DNA of 18,282 nt, taken from contig JSYX01000666.1 of NCBI GenBank assembly GCA_000787465.1, positions 1 to 18,282 on the forward strand, in the 5' to 3' direction. Below, piece after piece: positions 9,919 through 18,282 of this stretch (positions are counted from its first letter, which is position 1; each line of letters begins with the position of its first letter). The notes beneath the pieces are model-generated. The model worked only from the letters and a program-made list of their open reading frames with translations, ran no database searches and was not told the DNA's origin. Origin of the DNA: Thermomucor indicae-seudaticae. Lineage: Eukaryota > Mucoromycota > Mucoromycetes > Mucorales > Lichtheimiaceae. Both the position numbers and the translations under genes were made by a program.

Positions 9919-10315
9919 ATGAGTGAAGAAAATAAAGTGTCTTACAATCGTTGGTCTGTGAAGAAAATCTATGATCAGAGCCAATCGAGGCCTCCGCCAC
10001 CGTCAAGAATGGTAACTGTGAAAACAAGGTGTATTTTCGACATATGATGCTAGTGAATAACGGGCATATTACAATGCAGAAAGGAGCCATGTGATGTGGA
10101 GGTGCAAATACTTGCGCCGTGTATCTGCAAGGTGGACCATTAAAGCAGACGTATAGAGACAGCAGTTGGTCTCAACCCAAGTGGAGCATAGTACACGTGC
10201 TCCGACATTGGGCGATATCAACTCTACTGTGGATCAGCGCTGTGAAGGATATATTCTTTGGGTATACTTGGATTGCGTCTGGAGTCCTCTGTTAACCACT
10301 GGCTCTGCTTTTTGA
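9919..10315 (+). CDS. Small spliced orphan protein (87 aa)
   Basis: Start ATG 9919 (MSEENKVSYNRWSVKKIYDQ). Exons 9919-10011, 10084-10120 and 10182-10315 join in phase across introns of 72 bases (donor GTAACT) and 61 bases (donor GTATCT, acceptor CAACCCAAG). The reading frame then runs to TGA at 10313-10315. The protein has a basic/aromatic start, a Pro run (SRPPPPSR), a short acidic segment and a Trp-rich end (GYILWVYLDCVWSPLLTTG). I do not recognise the family; the end could be a single amphipathic or membrane-associated segment. It fits tightly between the NDUFA4-like gene (50 bases) and the kinase (173 bases). The second acceptor choice is the weakest part of the model. Confidence 0.5.
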
Positions 10316-10488
10316 GCACTGTATATGAATGATGATGATCTGATAATATTGGTTCATTCTTGCCGCGGGCCTTAACAGAAAAGTGCCGGCCAGAAACTTT
10401 AAATTTCTGCTGATTCTGCAGTCGATCACCTTTTTTCTCCACTTTATATCACTTTTCCGTCCAAAGTATCCGAAAAACCGTACAAGCA

Positions 10489-12541
10489 ATGTCTGTACAT
10501 GGCTCTTCTCGTGAAGAGTATGATTTTATGGAGAAGATAGGCGATGGTGCTTTTGGTCAAGTTTACCGAGCAAAGCACAGATCGACTCAGCAACTCGTAA
10601 GAAATACAGACTGTCATTACGTATTGCTTGTGGTCTCATTGTAAACCATAGGTCGCGATTAAAACGGTGAAACACAAAAACAGCAATCACATTGAGGACC
10701 CGTCAGATTACCGGCTACGCGAGTACAGAACGCTACGAATGTTGGAAACTCATCCGAATGTGGTTCAGCTTTACAAAAGCTTCATAGCTTCATCAGACGA
10801 ATTGCATCTTGTCATGGAATACGTCAATGGCGGCAATCTTTGCCAGTTCATACACGATCGTCGTGAAAGCAATAACACTATCGAACATAGCGAAATACGA
10901 CGCATGACGTATGCATTTTTTTTTCCCGACGGATACATCGTTACAGTGCCCAATTACTAAAACAAAATGCTTCCGGGAATTTAGTTATCAGCTCCTGCAA
11001 GCACTTGCACATATTCATAAGCAAGGTATCTTTCACCGCGACCTAAAGCCTGAAAATGTCCTCTTGATGAAGTCGGAGACGGCCGTGGGCGGTGTCATAG
11101 TCAAACTTGGAGATTTTGGTCTTGCACGACCTGTGAATAGTAAGCGACCATACACGGAATACGTCAGCACTCGATGGTATGCTTCGTATGATAAAATAAG
11201 AGAAACAAACAACTAACAAACATCTCAAGGTACCGAGCCCCTGAGGTACTGCTAAGATCCAGTAGCTACTCATTTCCAGTCGATATGTGGGCTTTTGGCA
11301 CCATCTTGGCCGAAATGGTTACACTTTCCCCGCTTTTTCCTGGTAGTACCGAGATTGACCAGTTATACCGCATTTGTTCGATTCTTGGAAGTCCAGGAAA
11401 CTCAAAGACGTTTACCAGAAAATCCGGCTTAAGGACCGAGCGTAGAAATAGCCCGGGTTTTGCTCGGAAGAAAGTAGAGCCTCCGCCTCCTACTCCATCA
11501 GACCCCGATAATGAATGGAAGGAAGGGGTGAAGTTGGCCCAACGTATGGGTTTCCAGTTCCCGCAGGTAAGTTCTCTGAGGAAGTAAGCTGTAGTTAGGG
11601 TCATACAATGCTCACATCATCTGATTCATGCAGCTACCGCCCAAACCTCTTGAACTGGTTATGCCAAAAGCTACACCAGCTATGCTGGATTTACTCCGCC
11701 AACTGTTGTACTATGATCCCAGCAGACGATTAGACGCGCAGAAAGCCCTCCAGCATCCGTTGTTTGCAGAGGAAGCTGCTTTATCCCAAAAGGGCGGAGC
11801 TCGACCAAGGCGTGCAGAACTACACAGGGATTGCAATAAGCGTGCGCGTACTACGTATCATAGCCAAACAGATATACGAGCATTCGATTTGCTGCCTATG
11901 CTGATAGCACCTTTACAAGTCTGCCCCGACTGGGAGGATGACAACCTAGGAACGAGAGCCCCTGACGAATATAATGTCGATGAAAACGGCCATTTAAGAC
12001 TTCAGCCTATGAGGCTTGATCTGGGACCACAGAGACGGCCTTTACTGGAGGCGTCAGTGTACCCTGTAGACCGCACTAATGGAACCACGAAACACAACCA
12101 TTTACGGCACGATGCTTTGGCTTTACAGACACAACTGGAACAGCATCATGCAGAGCCCATGGCATTTAATCTTAATAATGTGGCTCATTATGGAAAACAC
12201 TTGCATACATGGTCAGGACAATTTGGACGTCCGTACAAGGATGAAAATCAATTAGCTATCAGCAAAAGCAGCATAACGAAACAGACTTTTACTAAAGCAC
12301 ACGTAACCGACCAGGTGACCCACAATATGCAGCTCAAGAATTTCTTTTCGGAATCGAGTCAGAGTTATGCATCCGCATACCACTTCAGAGCAATAAATGA
12401 AGTGGAAGAGAACTCTTCGTTAGCCGAAGAAGAAAGGTGCGTTGGTTATTAGAATCTTTGTATACTATCAAGTATGACTGACGTTTTGACAGTGATTATA
12501 GCAGACATCTGAGCGGCTGGCCTTGGCTTAAGGTCCTGTAA
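10489..12541 (+). CDS. MAK/ICK/IME2-family protein kinase (581 aa, six exons)
   Basis: Exons 10489-10596, 10652-10908, 10985-11176, 11230-11566, 11634-12436 and 12493-12541; five introns of 53-76 bases, with clear branch sites such as ACTAAC near 11212. Kinase domain is about residues 11-342: glycine loop GDGAFGQV (18-25), catalytic lysine in VAIK (40), HRDLKPEN (139-146), DFG (165-167), T-E-Y activation motif (179-181) and STRWYRAPE (183-191). This is a CMGC serine/threonine kinase of the MAK/ICK/MOK group, which in fungi includes IME2 and Crk1 regulators of meiosis, mating and morphogenesis. Between residues about 242 and 280 there is a basic and proline-rich insert where relatives are short. 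The C-terminal tail of about 240 residues is low-similarity. The last exon ([16 protein letters not shown]) is short but its splice signals are good. Which subfamily member it is cannot be told from this sequence alone. Confidence 0.92.
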
Positions 12542-13346
12542 ATATTCGAAAGCAGAACTTGGGAATCAAAATACCCGCAGAATACCATTATCATGTAGTA
12601 AGCTCTTGAAAGCAGGTGATGTCTGTTCTATTGCGACATTTACAGTCACAGCTTTACGCAGACAGCGGGCAATAATGCCTTCTTTGCATTTTTTCGAAGG
12701 TTGAGAGACTAAAATGATATCTCATTTGCAACCCTGGCCAGATAGACCAAGGTGCATGGATAGTTTGAGAGCGATGAAGTCTCAGATCTCCGTCGAAGTG
12801 TAAATATTTACGTAGGAAGAAGTATATCTTTCTTTTAGCAAATAAAGGGTTAGTAAGACCTGAATCATAGTATGGCATTGGATTTGAGACCTCCCGGTAT
12901 TCGAATAGCTCACGATACGCCGTTTAATTAGGTGTCGGTTTATGCTCCCTAAAGTTAACACTATCGGTATGTACGCAGTGATACGACCTCCCTGGAAAAA
13001 TGCAAATAGAATACTCTATATGAGGACTACGGCAGGTAGGTCTCCCTTTCGTGAGAGAGGCAAGACAAGAAGAAACCTTATGTGACAGAGGTAAAACCGG
13101 GAATTCACTCTGTTTCAAACCATGGAACATTTTACCGTGCATGGAAAGCAATAAGCCGTGTTTATAATGAGACAAAGCACCGTCATGGCGAAAAATGAAG
13201 ACGAAACAACTGACTGCGGTGGTTTCGTAAAGCGGTACATAAACCAATTCATAATGGTTTACATACGAATCCTTGCTCTGCTTACAATACATTCTTTCCC
13301 CAAATACCACAGTTTTTCTTTATTATAGTTTCTTACACTGTACAAC
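12542..13346. other. Intergenic region, no gene supported
   Basis: About 800 bases between the kinase stop and the next + strand gene. Minus-strand open frames exist (12654-12878 and 12924-13310, the latter 128 codons), but neither resembles a known protein nor shows domain-like composition. The region would hold the kinase 3' UTR and the promoter of the gene at 13347. No tRNA or repeat was recognised. Confidence 0.45.
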
Positions 13347-13826
13347 ATGGTATCGGAAAGATCGACCCAGCAAACTGCGACTGGCACACTAAGCACACTT
13401 GGTCTATGCGATAAGAGATGCAGAACGCTCTTAACCAAGCAGCAGATGCATGTCGAGCTAGCACGAGAGTCTCAAGCATCAATGCGTGAGCTGGAAGAAA
13501 GATTAGCGGTGGCGCGTCAGGGTTGCTACGTAGCAAAAAAAGAGTACGAAGCCATCTGCGACTTCTGCGACTCCAATGAATGGGTCACAGCCGAAGACCA
13601 TGAAATGTTTTATCAGATGAAGGATTACTATCGCGCGATCAGCGAGGAGGCCATGAACGATGTGGCAAAGTTAGGCACCGAAATTCGCTCGACTCGAAAT
13701 ACGATTGAATATCACTTGTGCGCCGCCGAATATATCGATACGGAACTCGCGGAAATGTGGCAACTTGCTCAAGACAAATCAGGAGAGCCAAGTCTGTGGA
13801 AAAGGATCAGAAAGGTCTTCAAGTAG
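13347..13826 (+). CDS. Intronless coiled-coil orphan (159 aa)
   Basis: Single uninterrupted frame, ATG 13347 (MVSERSTQQTATG) to TAG at 13824-13826. Residues about 30-65 (KQQMHVELARESQASMRELE, then ERLAVARQG) form a strong helical, coiled-coil-like segment. This is followed by a region with cysteines and aromatics (YEAICDFCDSNEWVTAEDHE) and a second helical stretch. The C terminus is basic (SLWKRIRKVFK), which might bind membrane or nucleic acid; that is a guess. I do not recognise the family. The codon pattern and even composition over 480 bases support a real gene. A pyrimidine-rich TTTTTCTTTATTATAGTTTC sits just upstream of the start. Confidence 0.7.
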   Translation: MVSERSTQQTATGTLSTLGLCDKRCRTLLTKQQMHVELARESQASMRELEERLAVARQGCYVAKKEYEAICDFCDSNEWVTAEDHEMFYQMKDYYRAISEEAMNDVAKLGTEIRSTRNTIEYHLCAAEYIDTELAEMWQLAQDKSGEPSLWKRIRKVFK

Positions 13827-13902
13827 ACGTAAAAAAGTCCCGAATTTTGTAGGGTATCTGTTGATAGTATAGAATCCGTTCTTTTCCTTTTTTTCTTGTT
13901 CT

Positions 13903-14103
13903 ATGGGCAATGCAGTTGCTGAACGACTTCATCGTGCTCTGAGAGGCGAATCAGCTCATGTAATTTTACCGCGTGTAGGTTTGTCTGCCACTGTTATTTT
14001 CGTATGAACAGCCCAGCACCAGCATGTCCATACCAGAGACCACAGCACATTTCCAGGCAACACTCCTTGGATAAGCCCTCAAGCTGTCAGCAGAAGTTTC
14101 TAG
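13903..14103 (+). CDS. Possible tiny two-exon gene (53 aa)
   Basis: ATG 13903 opens MGNAVAERLHRALRGESAHV. A 39-base intron (13973-14011, donor GTGTAG, acceptor GAACAG) joins it in phase to QHQHVHTRDHSTFPGN and PWISPQAVSRSF, ending at TAG 14101-14103. The composition is protein-like, but the intron is shorter than most here, the donor is weak and no family is recognised. It may instead be noncoding sequence after the gene at 13347. Confidence 0.3.
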
Positions 14104-14571
14104 TCGTGCTTAATTCTATAAAGCTATTCATATCCTTACGTCATAACGCTCCTATTAGATTGTCCATGATAACGTTTCTCATCCTGGCTGTAGTTGATCA
14201 CTCAAGCGAGCAAAGTTCGCAAAAGAGATATATTCCGGTGTACTCATCGAATGCTTTCGGCTACTTTCAAGTACTAATATGATCTTGTGGACTTCATTTG
14301 TGACAGGCACATCGATGGATTGATACGCTGACTATTCTCTTTCGAAAAGGAAAGTGGTGCACAGCTTGAAACTTCTAAGCGACGGTAGTTCAGTCTTACA
14401 ATTACTATGGCGCCTTGCTATCCACGAGCTATAATAAGGACAGGTATCGAATAGATAAAAATTGGAAAGGCTGTATGTATGATGCATCAACAAACAGCTT
14501 TGACAGGAACTTCATACTATATTACATCACTTTATTTCACCGAATATACCAACTAGAAAGGATATGTCCTC
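14104..14571. other. Gene-free interval before the Bax-inhibitor gene 3' end
   Basis: About 470 bases of AT-rich sequence. Open frames here (14004-14282 and 14415-14708, +) look random, and the second runs antisense into the Bax-inhibitor coding sequence. This interval would contain the 3' UTR of that minus-strand gene. No repeat or RNA gene was recognised. Confidence 0.45.
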
Positions 14572-15468
14572 TTACAGTAATCTCTGAAATGAGGGTCTAC
14601 CTTGTCGGTCGCCTCGACGCTCATCACGTCCTCGTTTTCTCACCCGCTCTTCATCCTTCCGCAAGAAGATCATTGCTATCCGGACGAACAGAGCAAACAA
14701 GTCCATAAAGAGTTCCATCGCGTGGCCCGGGACATCTAACCATCCCGCACTTGCACGCTCCACAATCATCTGAGTGTCGTAGACAACTACACGGCAAACA
14801 CAAAGAGAACACTTGGTGAGTTCGTTTCTTTGTCCAGGACACGCTTCTGACAATTACCAAAGCCGCTAAAGGCTATTAATCCGAGGTATAGCTCGGCCGA
14901 AAACATGGACGACGATCGAATAAAGAGTACGTTCGCCAACGATGTCCAAAGTAGTATTCCGACCAGACTTCCCGCCAAACCTCCAGCATATAATAGGCTC
15001 CTTCTGTTGGCTAACATGGCGCTTAGAGAGAATCCGAGGAAGATAAACATGGAGGCAGCCAGAGCAGAAAATAAAAGACTGCCTGAAGGATCCCAGTACA
15101 GGTAAACCGTAATGAGCGTTGACAAAGACATGCCGCTGAACAATGCGTATGTCTAAAATGTTCACGGAATGAGTTAGCAACAAAATGCAGGAGCTGCGCA
15201 AACTGAAATGAATTACCCCAAGTAGCAGCCACCGCAGCCGATTTTCTGGATTGAGATGACGGATCCCAAACACACTCCCGAGCACAACGCCAGTCTCGAG
15301 CATGCCATCGCTCGCAGCCCCAACATTGAGCGTGGACCCGAAAGCAGCTAATCCAAGCATACCAGCCAGTACCAGATATACGTTGACTAAATGACGCTGA
15401 ACAGGTCGACTGATTTCATTATGTGACGAAAAATTTTGTTCGGGTTTCCAGGACGAAGGACCGGGCAT
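14572..15468 (-). CDS. Bax inhibitor-1 family (TMBIM6-like) membrane protein (253 aa, three exons)
   Basis: Minus-strand exons 15468-15217, 15152-14858 and 14786-14572, with introns of 64 bases (branch GCTAAC, acceptor ATTTTAG) and 71 bases (acceptor CCGTGTAG), all in phase. BI-1 proteins are multi-spanning ER membrane proteins that modulate calcium leak and cell-death/stress responses. Visible family marks are ISRPVQRHLVNVYLVLAG before the first membrane segment, FSLSAMLANRRSLLYAGG in the middle, the signature SGFVVYDTQMIVERA created exactly at the second splice junction, and MELFMDLFALF in the last segment. The tail is strongly basic (RKRGRDERRGDRQGR), as in TMBIM6. I chose MPGPSSW at 15468, which gives a length close to the human protein (237 aa); an in-frame ATG at 15534 would add a hydrophobic leader not typical of the family. 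An extra upstream exon is possible. Confidence 0.9.
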
Positions 15469-15535
15469 GGGCACTGCTGTGTAGAAGAAAGAAACGTGCA
15501 GAAAACGGCTGAAAATAAAAAAAATTGTCGGCATA
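15469..15535. promoter_or_regulatory. Minimal divergent promoter between Bax-inhibitor and AT-hook genes
   Basis: About 67 bases separate the chosen start of the Bax-inhibitor gene (15468, -) from the proposed ATG of the AT-hook gene (15536, +). It contains an A-rich run (GAAAATAAAAAAAATTG, about 15510-15526), which could act as a nucleosome-excluding element. If both starts are right, the 5' UTRs must be very short or overlap. This is inference from gene order. Confidence 0.35.
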
Positions 15536-16197
15536 ATGGCGCCAAAACTGGCGTGAAGATCTTTTCAAGGGGTTTTCCAGGCAGACTCATCAGTCTGCAG
15601 AAGTCGCGGAACCACCGTAGAATACTTGCCCGTCAAAGGGGCCGTGGAAGGCCAAGAAGGGCAGACGCGGAAAAGAGGGCAACTTCTGCGAAGAGAAACG
15701 TGAATAAAGGGTGAGCAATTCAGCTGAATTTCACAGCTTCACATGCTCGTTTCTCGTTAAGGCCCATGCAGCTCAACAAGAAGTCCAAACGTACAATGGT
15801 GGGATACCTATCAAGAGAAGACGCGGTCGCTCCCCGAAGAAGCTTCAGAATGGCTGGAGCTCGACGTACAACCATCCGTATACGGTATGTGCTCTCGGAT
15901 TCAAGTTCGTCACCAGGAAAACGAAAAAGGTACCCAGATGTGAGAAAATGCAACATACCACGAGAAAGAAATGAAGAGTTGAACATGTCTCGGAGACGAC
16001 ATCGCAAGAATACAGTGAGGCTGAAGCGGAAAAACGTGTCAGCTAAACTCAAGTCGGAAGCCAGGGCGCTGTCGAATTTGCAGCGAGAGTATACAGCAAA
16101 AGAGAAAGAGTGCAGAGGCTGTAGGAGATACGGAACCACTCGTCAAGGACAAGGCGTCACCAAGGTTAAAACAGTAACTGATCTTGTTTCCGATTAG
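15536..16197 (+). CDS. Highly basic AT-hook protein (about 189 aa, proposed three exons)
   Basis: Proposed exons 15536-15552, 15594-15710 and 15762-16197, giving one frame of 189 codons; introns are 41 bases (GTGAAG..CATCAG) and 51 bases (GTGAGC..GTTAAG). Exon 2 encodes ARQRGRGRPRRADAEK, whose GRGRPRR core is a good AT-hook, a motif that binds the minor groove of AT-rich DNA. The third exon is rich in Arg/Lys/Ser, with SDSSSSPGKRKRYPD, resembling a phosphorylatable nuclear-localisation stretch, and RRRHRKNTVRLKRKN. A nuclear chromatin-associated role is inferred. Oddly, an alternative frame of the same third-exon DNA (about 15762-15881) encodes a second hook-like KRRRGRSPKKLQNG; it can be joined by a donor at 15700 and returned to the main frame by an intron of about 40 bases beginning near GTACAACC. 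The true exon structure is therefore uncertain, as is the first exon. Confidence 0.5.
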
Positions 16198-17961
16198 AAC
16201 CAGAGCAAGAGTTCTCAGGTTATATTTTTGTGCGTGGTTAGTGCTATATCTTCATTCATGAAATGTCGTAGTCGACATGCGAACGACTTCTACTCGGTGC
16301 GCGAAGGCGTCCTTGCTGCGTGCAATATTCTTTGCTTCATTGACGATGAGACTCGAAAAACGTCATCTTTGTCCGCATTATGATGGACCAAAGCAAACAC
16401 TGGAAGTCTCAGTCATAAAGTCAGGCAATATGTTGTAATACTTTCATCATATAGTGTCTAGAATGGATATACATACCAGATGTGAAAATTGTGTTCGCTA
16501 TGGTTTGGCAGTTCAAGGAGTGCCTTCCATGAAGAAGCCCTCTTGATTGACTTCATCAACAGGTCCGTCTGGCTTTCTCATGCGTTTTATTTGGATTGCT
16601 ACTTACGGTAGCTTCGTCTTTCCGTGACCACAAGCGCCCGTGTGCACCGCTAAGTAGCTCACAATTAGATAAAAAGAAGTATTTCATTAAAAAACAATAA
16701 GATAGAAAAGCTATTACCATGTGGGCATATTACAGATTTGGATTTTTCTTATTAGGATAAGGAATAGGAGTGTTCAAGATTTTTTGAAGGATAATTTGCG
16801 AACTCGGAGAGTCAAAATGGTTGTAACAGAGCCATTTGCAAAGTAACAAATAAAGCAGAAACTCTTGAACGCCCCTTACGTTCGCCTTCGCTTCGCATAT
16901 ATAGGGTGGAGCCGATGCCAAAGGAAACCCGTTGTGACGAACTGACTCATACATCTCATATTTGTTACCGTCGTTGTATTCTTACATAGGGGTCTTGGAA
17001 GCGGAGAAACGCGGAGTGCATCTCTTCTGTCATAGCCCTGGAAGAATGGCATGAACGTTGGAAGACAGATATCGAGCAAAGACATTATTGAACACCAGTT
17101 ACTCTCGATTCTCACTTCGACCATTGCTCCTATCATGCCCTTCATCGGATCTCATCTAAAAAAGGAAGCAGCTTACAAAAGCGGCATCTCATTATGCATT
17201 TTCTTTCTTAATTCTCATCCTTCATCGTATATCTAGATCTTTTACTCCTTGTCTCTTTAACGCTAGCCATTGCTTATATGATATCTACTGAGCACAAAGG
17301 ATGTATATAGTTATACCGAAGCGGAAAAGTAAACGGGGATCTCTTTCTTGCTTCTCCGTGACTTTTAGAGCTGTTCGTCTAAAAGCTCTTCGTAACAGTT
17401 GCCGTAGTCAAACATACTGTGGTATAATCAGCAAGGCATATAATATAAAGATGTTCGGATTAGTCGTCCCATAAGCAGAAAAGACATTTAGATACTAGTC
17501 CATCAAGCGACGAAACTGAAAACAACACTGCCGTAGAGATCAGTATAGACAAAGATTTTGTCACGAGGTGTCACTAAGCAGAACCAGAAAATACCACAAA
17601 CTAAAGTGAATCACAAAGAATAACTGTCGAAAAACTTCCTTTTGTTCAACAAGGCTGGTCCAGTATTATGCTTTTTCCTGATGTTAAAAATACAAGAGGC
17701 ACTTCGCACCGCAACAACTTTATTGCTATGCCCTGAGTAAAAAAGAGCCTGTCGTAGCCAAAAGCACGGACCAGTTAGGTGATTCGGCTAAATTATTTCC
17801 TCTTCGGCCTTCACCTTAAAATGGAATACCTTCACAAGAAGAAGTCCATGTTACGCTCGCAGCAGATACCGCTTAGCAGTTGCATCATAGATACCTTTTT
17901 ATTATTATTTCCGTTGTGTTATTAGACTTAGCAAAGATATAAATATTGGTCAAGCTGTATA
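16198..17961. other. About 1.8 kb without a supported gene
   Basis: AT-rich sequence between the AT-hook gene and the transposon end. Short frames occur, for example + about 16999-17091 reading KRRNAECISSVIALEEWHER and then WKTDIEQRHY before a stop, and minus 16876-17145. None could be extended by splicing or matched to a family. A small inverted repeat CTTTTAG...CTAAAAG lies near 17362-17386. This may be ordinary intergenic DNA or old transposon remains. Confidence 0.45.
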
Positions 17962-18112
17962 CAGTCGCAGTTCAAAAGTCAAGGCCACAGATCCGAAATT
18001 TTTGGAAACGGAAGAATCAAAACACAAACTTTGATGTCCACTATTGAGCGCTACGACAAAGCTAGAGCATTCCGATTTTGATATATAAGAGTGGCAATTA
18101 TGATTTAAATAT

Positions 18113-18127
18113 CTACAAAATTTGTAG
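18113..18127. repeat. Small palindrome inside the transposon 3' end
   Basis: CTACAAA-A-TTTGTAG, seven-base arms around one base, about 10 bases past the transposase stop codon. It may be part of the element's 3' processing signal or chance in AT-rich sequence. Confidence 0.4.
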
Positions 18128-18135
18128 GGGTTTTA

Positions 18136-18282
18136 TTAATACTTAGTGTTTCCTCCTTTGGCGTCAATGACAGCCTTGCATCTATCCGGCATGCTTGCCA
18201 CAAGTGTGCTTGCCAGTTCCAGGCTCATATTTTTCCACTCGTCTTGCAGAACCACTTTTAGCTGCGCGACGTTCTTGATCTG
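18136..18282 (-). CDS. Tc1-like transposase, C-terminal 48 residues (partial)
   Basis: The minus-strand frame enters from the window edge at 18282 and stops at TAA 18136-18138. It reads QIKNVAQLKVVLQDEWKNMS followed by a region ending MPDRCKAVIDAKGGNTKY. The pattern W-x-x-M/I ... SMP-R-x-x-A-V-I-x-A-K-G-G-x-T-K-Y is the conserved end of Tc1-type DDE transposases, after the catalytic core. Such enzymes cut and paste the element at TA sites. The DDE residues lie outside the window, so activity cannot be judged; this visible part has no stop or frameshift. Confidence 0.9.
   Translation of the reverse strand, partial: QIKNVAQLKVVLQDEWKNMSLELASTLVASMPDRCKAVIDAKGGNTKY

Larger units (their letters stand above)
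17962..18282 (-). mobile_element. 3' end of a Tc1/mariner-type transposon (runs off the window)
   Basis: The element edge is CAGTCGCAGTTCAAAAGTC starting at 17962, directly next to a TA dinucleotide at 17960-17961, the target duplicated by Tc1/mariner insertions. CAGT...TTCAAAAGT is typical of Tc1-like terminal inverted repeats. About 175 bases inside the edge, the transposase gene ends on the minus strand, as expected for a compact element. The 5' half and the second repeat are outside the window, so intactness is unknown. Confidence 0.8.

Noticed and set aside
12924..13310. Minus-strand open frame of 128 codons downstream of the kinase
   Set aside because: Composition looks random (many Cys/His/Ser, no domain pattern), and no start context or splice partner supports it. 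Kept only as a remark in the intergenic entry.
14380..14420. tRNA-like GGTAGTTCAGT string
   Set aside because: No matching acceptor stem, anticodon arm or T-loop (GGTTCGA) was found at the right distance.
15720..16139. Minus-strand open frame of 139 codons antisense to the AT-hook gene
   Set aside because: It mirrors the Arg/Lys-rich + strand codons, which produce Leu/Phe/Ser-rich antisense frames. The + strand has the AT-hook motif and in-phase exons.
16876..17145. Minus-strand 89-codon frame with several hydrophobic residues
   Set aside because: No family pattern and no in-phase splice partners; it overlaps an equally plausible short + strand frame.

Overview
The window looks like nuclear DNA of a fungus. 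Genes are closely packed and several are split by introns of about 40-80 bases with GT..AG ends and CTAAC/CTGAC-like branch sites. The protein set (mitochondrial uL11, NDUFA4/B12D-like subunit, Bax-inhibitor-1, MAK/IME2-type kinase, SPO22/ZIP4 meiosis protein) and a Tc1-type transposon point to an early-diverging fungus, perhaps Mucoromycota; that last step is inference. No bacterial, organellar or viral genes were seen.

Layout. 1-500: 3' exons of an unidentified + strand gene. 640-1783: a + strand multi-exon gene with one C2H2 zinc finger whose exon joins I could not fully settle. 2148-3365 (-): an intronless coiled-coil protein of unknown role. 4156-4602 (-): intronless mitochondrial ribosomal protein uL11m. 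Divergent from it, 4766-9522 (+) is the main gene: a SPO22/ZIP4 (TEX11-like) meiotic TPR protein that I could thread through about 31 exons into one frame of about 1000 residues. It is followed on the same strand, with gaps of about 50-175 bases, by an NDUFA4/B12D-like mitochondrial subunit (9634-9868), an 87-residue orphan (9919-10315) and a MAK/ICK/IME2-family kinase (10489-12541). 13347-13826 (+) is an intronless coiled-coil orphan and 13903-14103 (+) a possible tiny gene. 14572-15468 (-) is a three-exon Bax-inhibitor-1 (TMBIM6) gene, head-to-head with a very basic AT-hook protein gene (15536-16197, +). About 1.8 kb without a clear gene follows, then the 3' end of a Tc1-like transposon (17962 to window end) with its TA target dinucleotide and terminal repeat.

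How they fit together. Two neighbours on one strand, SPO22/ZIP4 and the IME2-type kinase, belong to families with meiotic roles in fungi; two others (uL11m, NDUFA4-like) are mitochondrial. Introns are very uneven: about 30 in SPO22/ZIP4, five in the kinase, none in three other genes. One SPO22/ZIP4 intron appears to be GC-AG and three consecutive ones have weak donors. All exon models are hand-made from open frames, splice signals and phase; they were not aligned to RNA or homologues.
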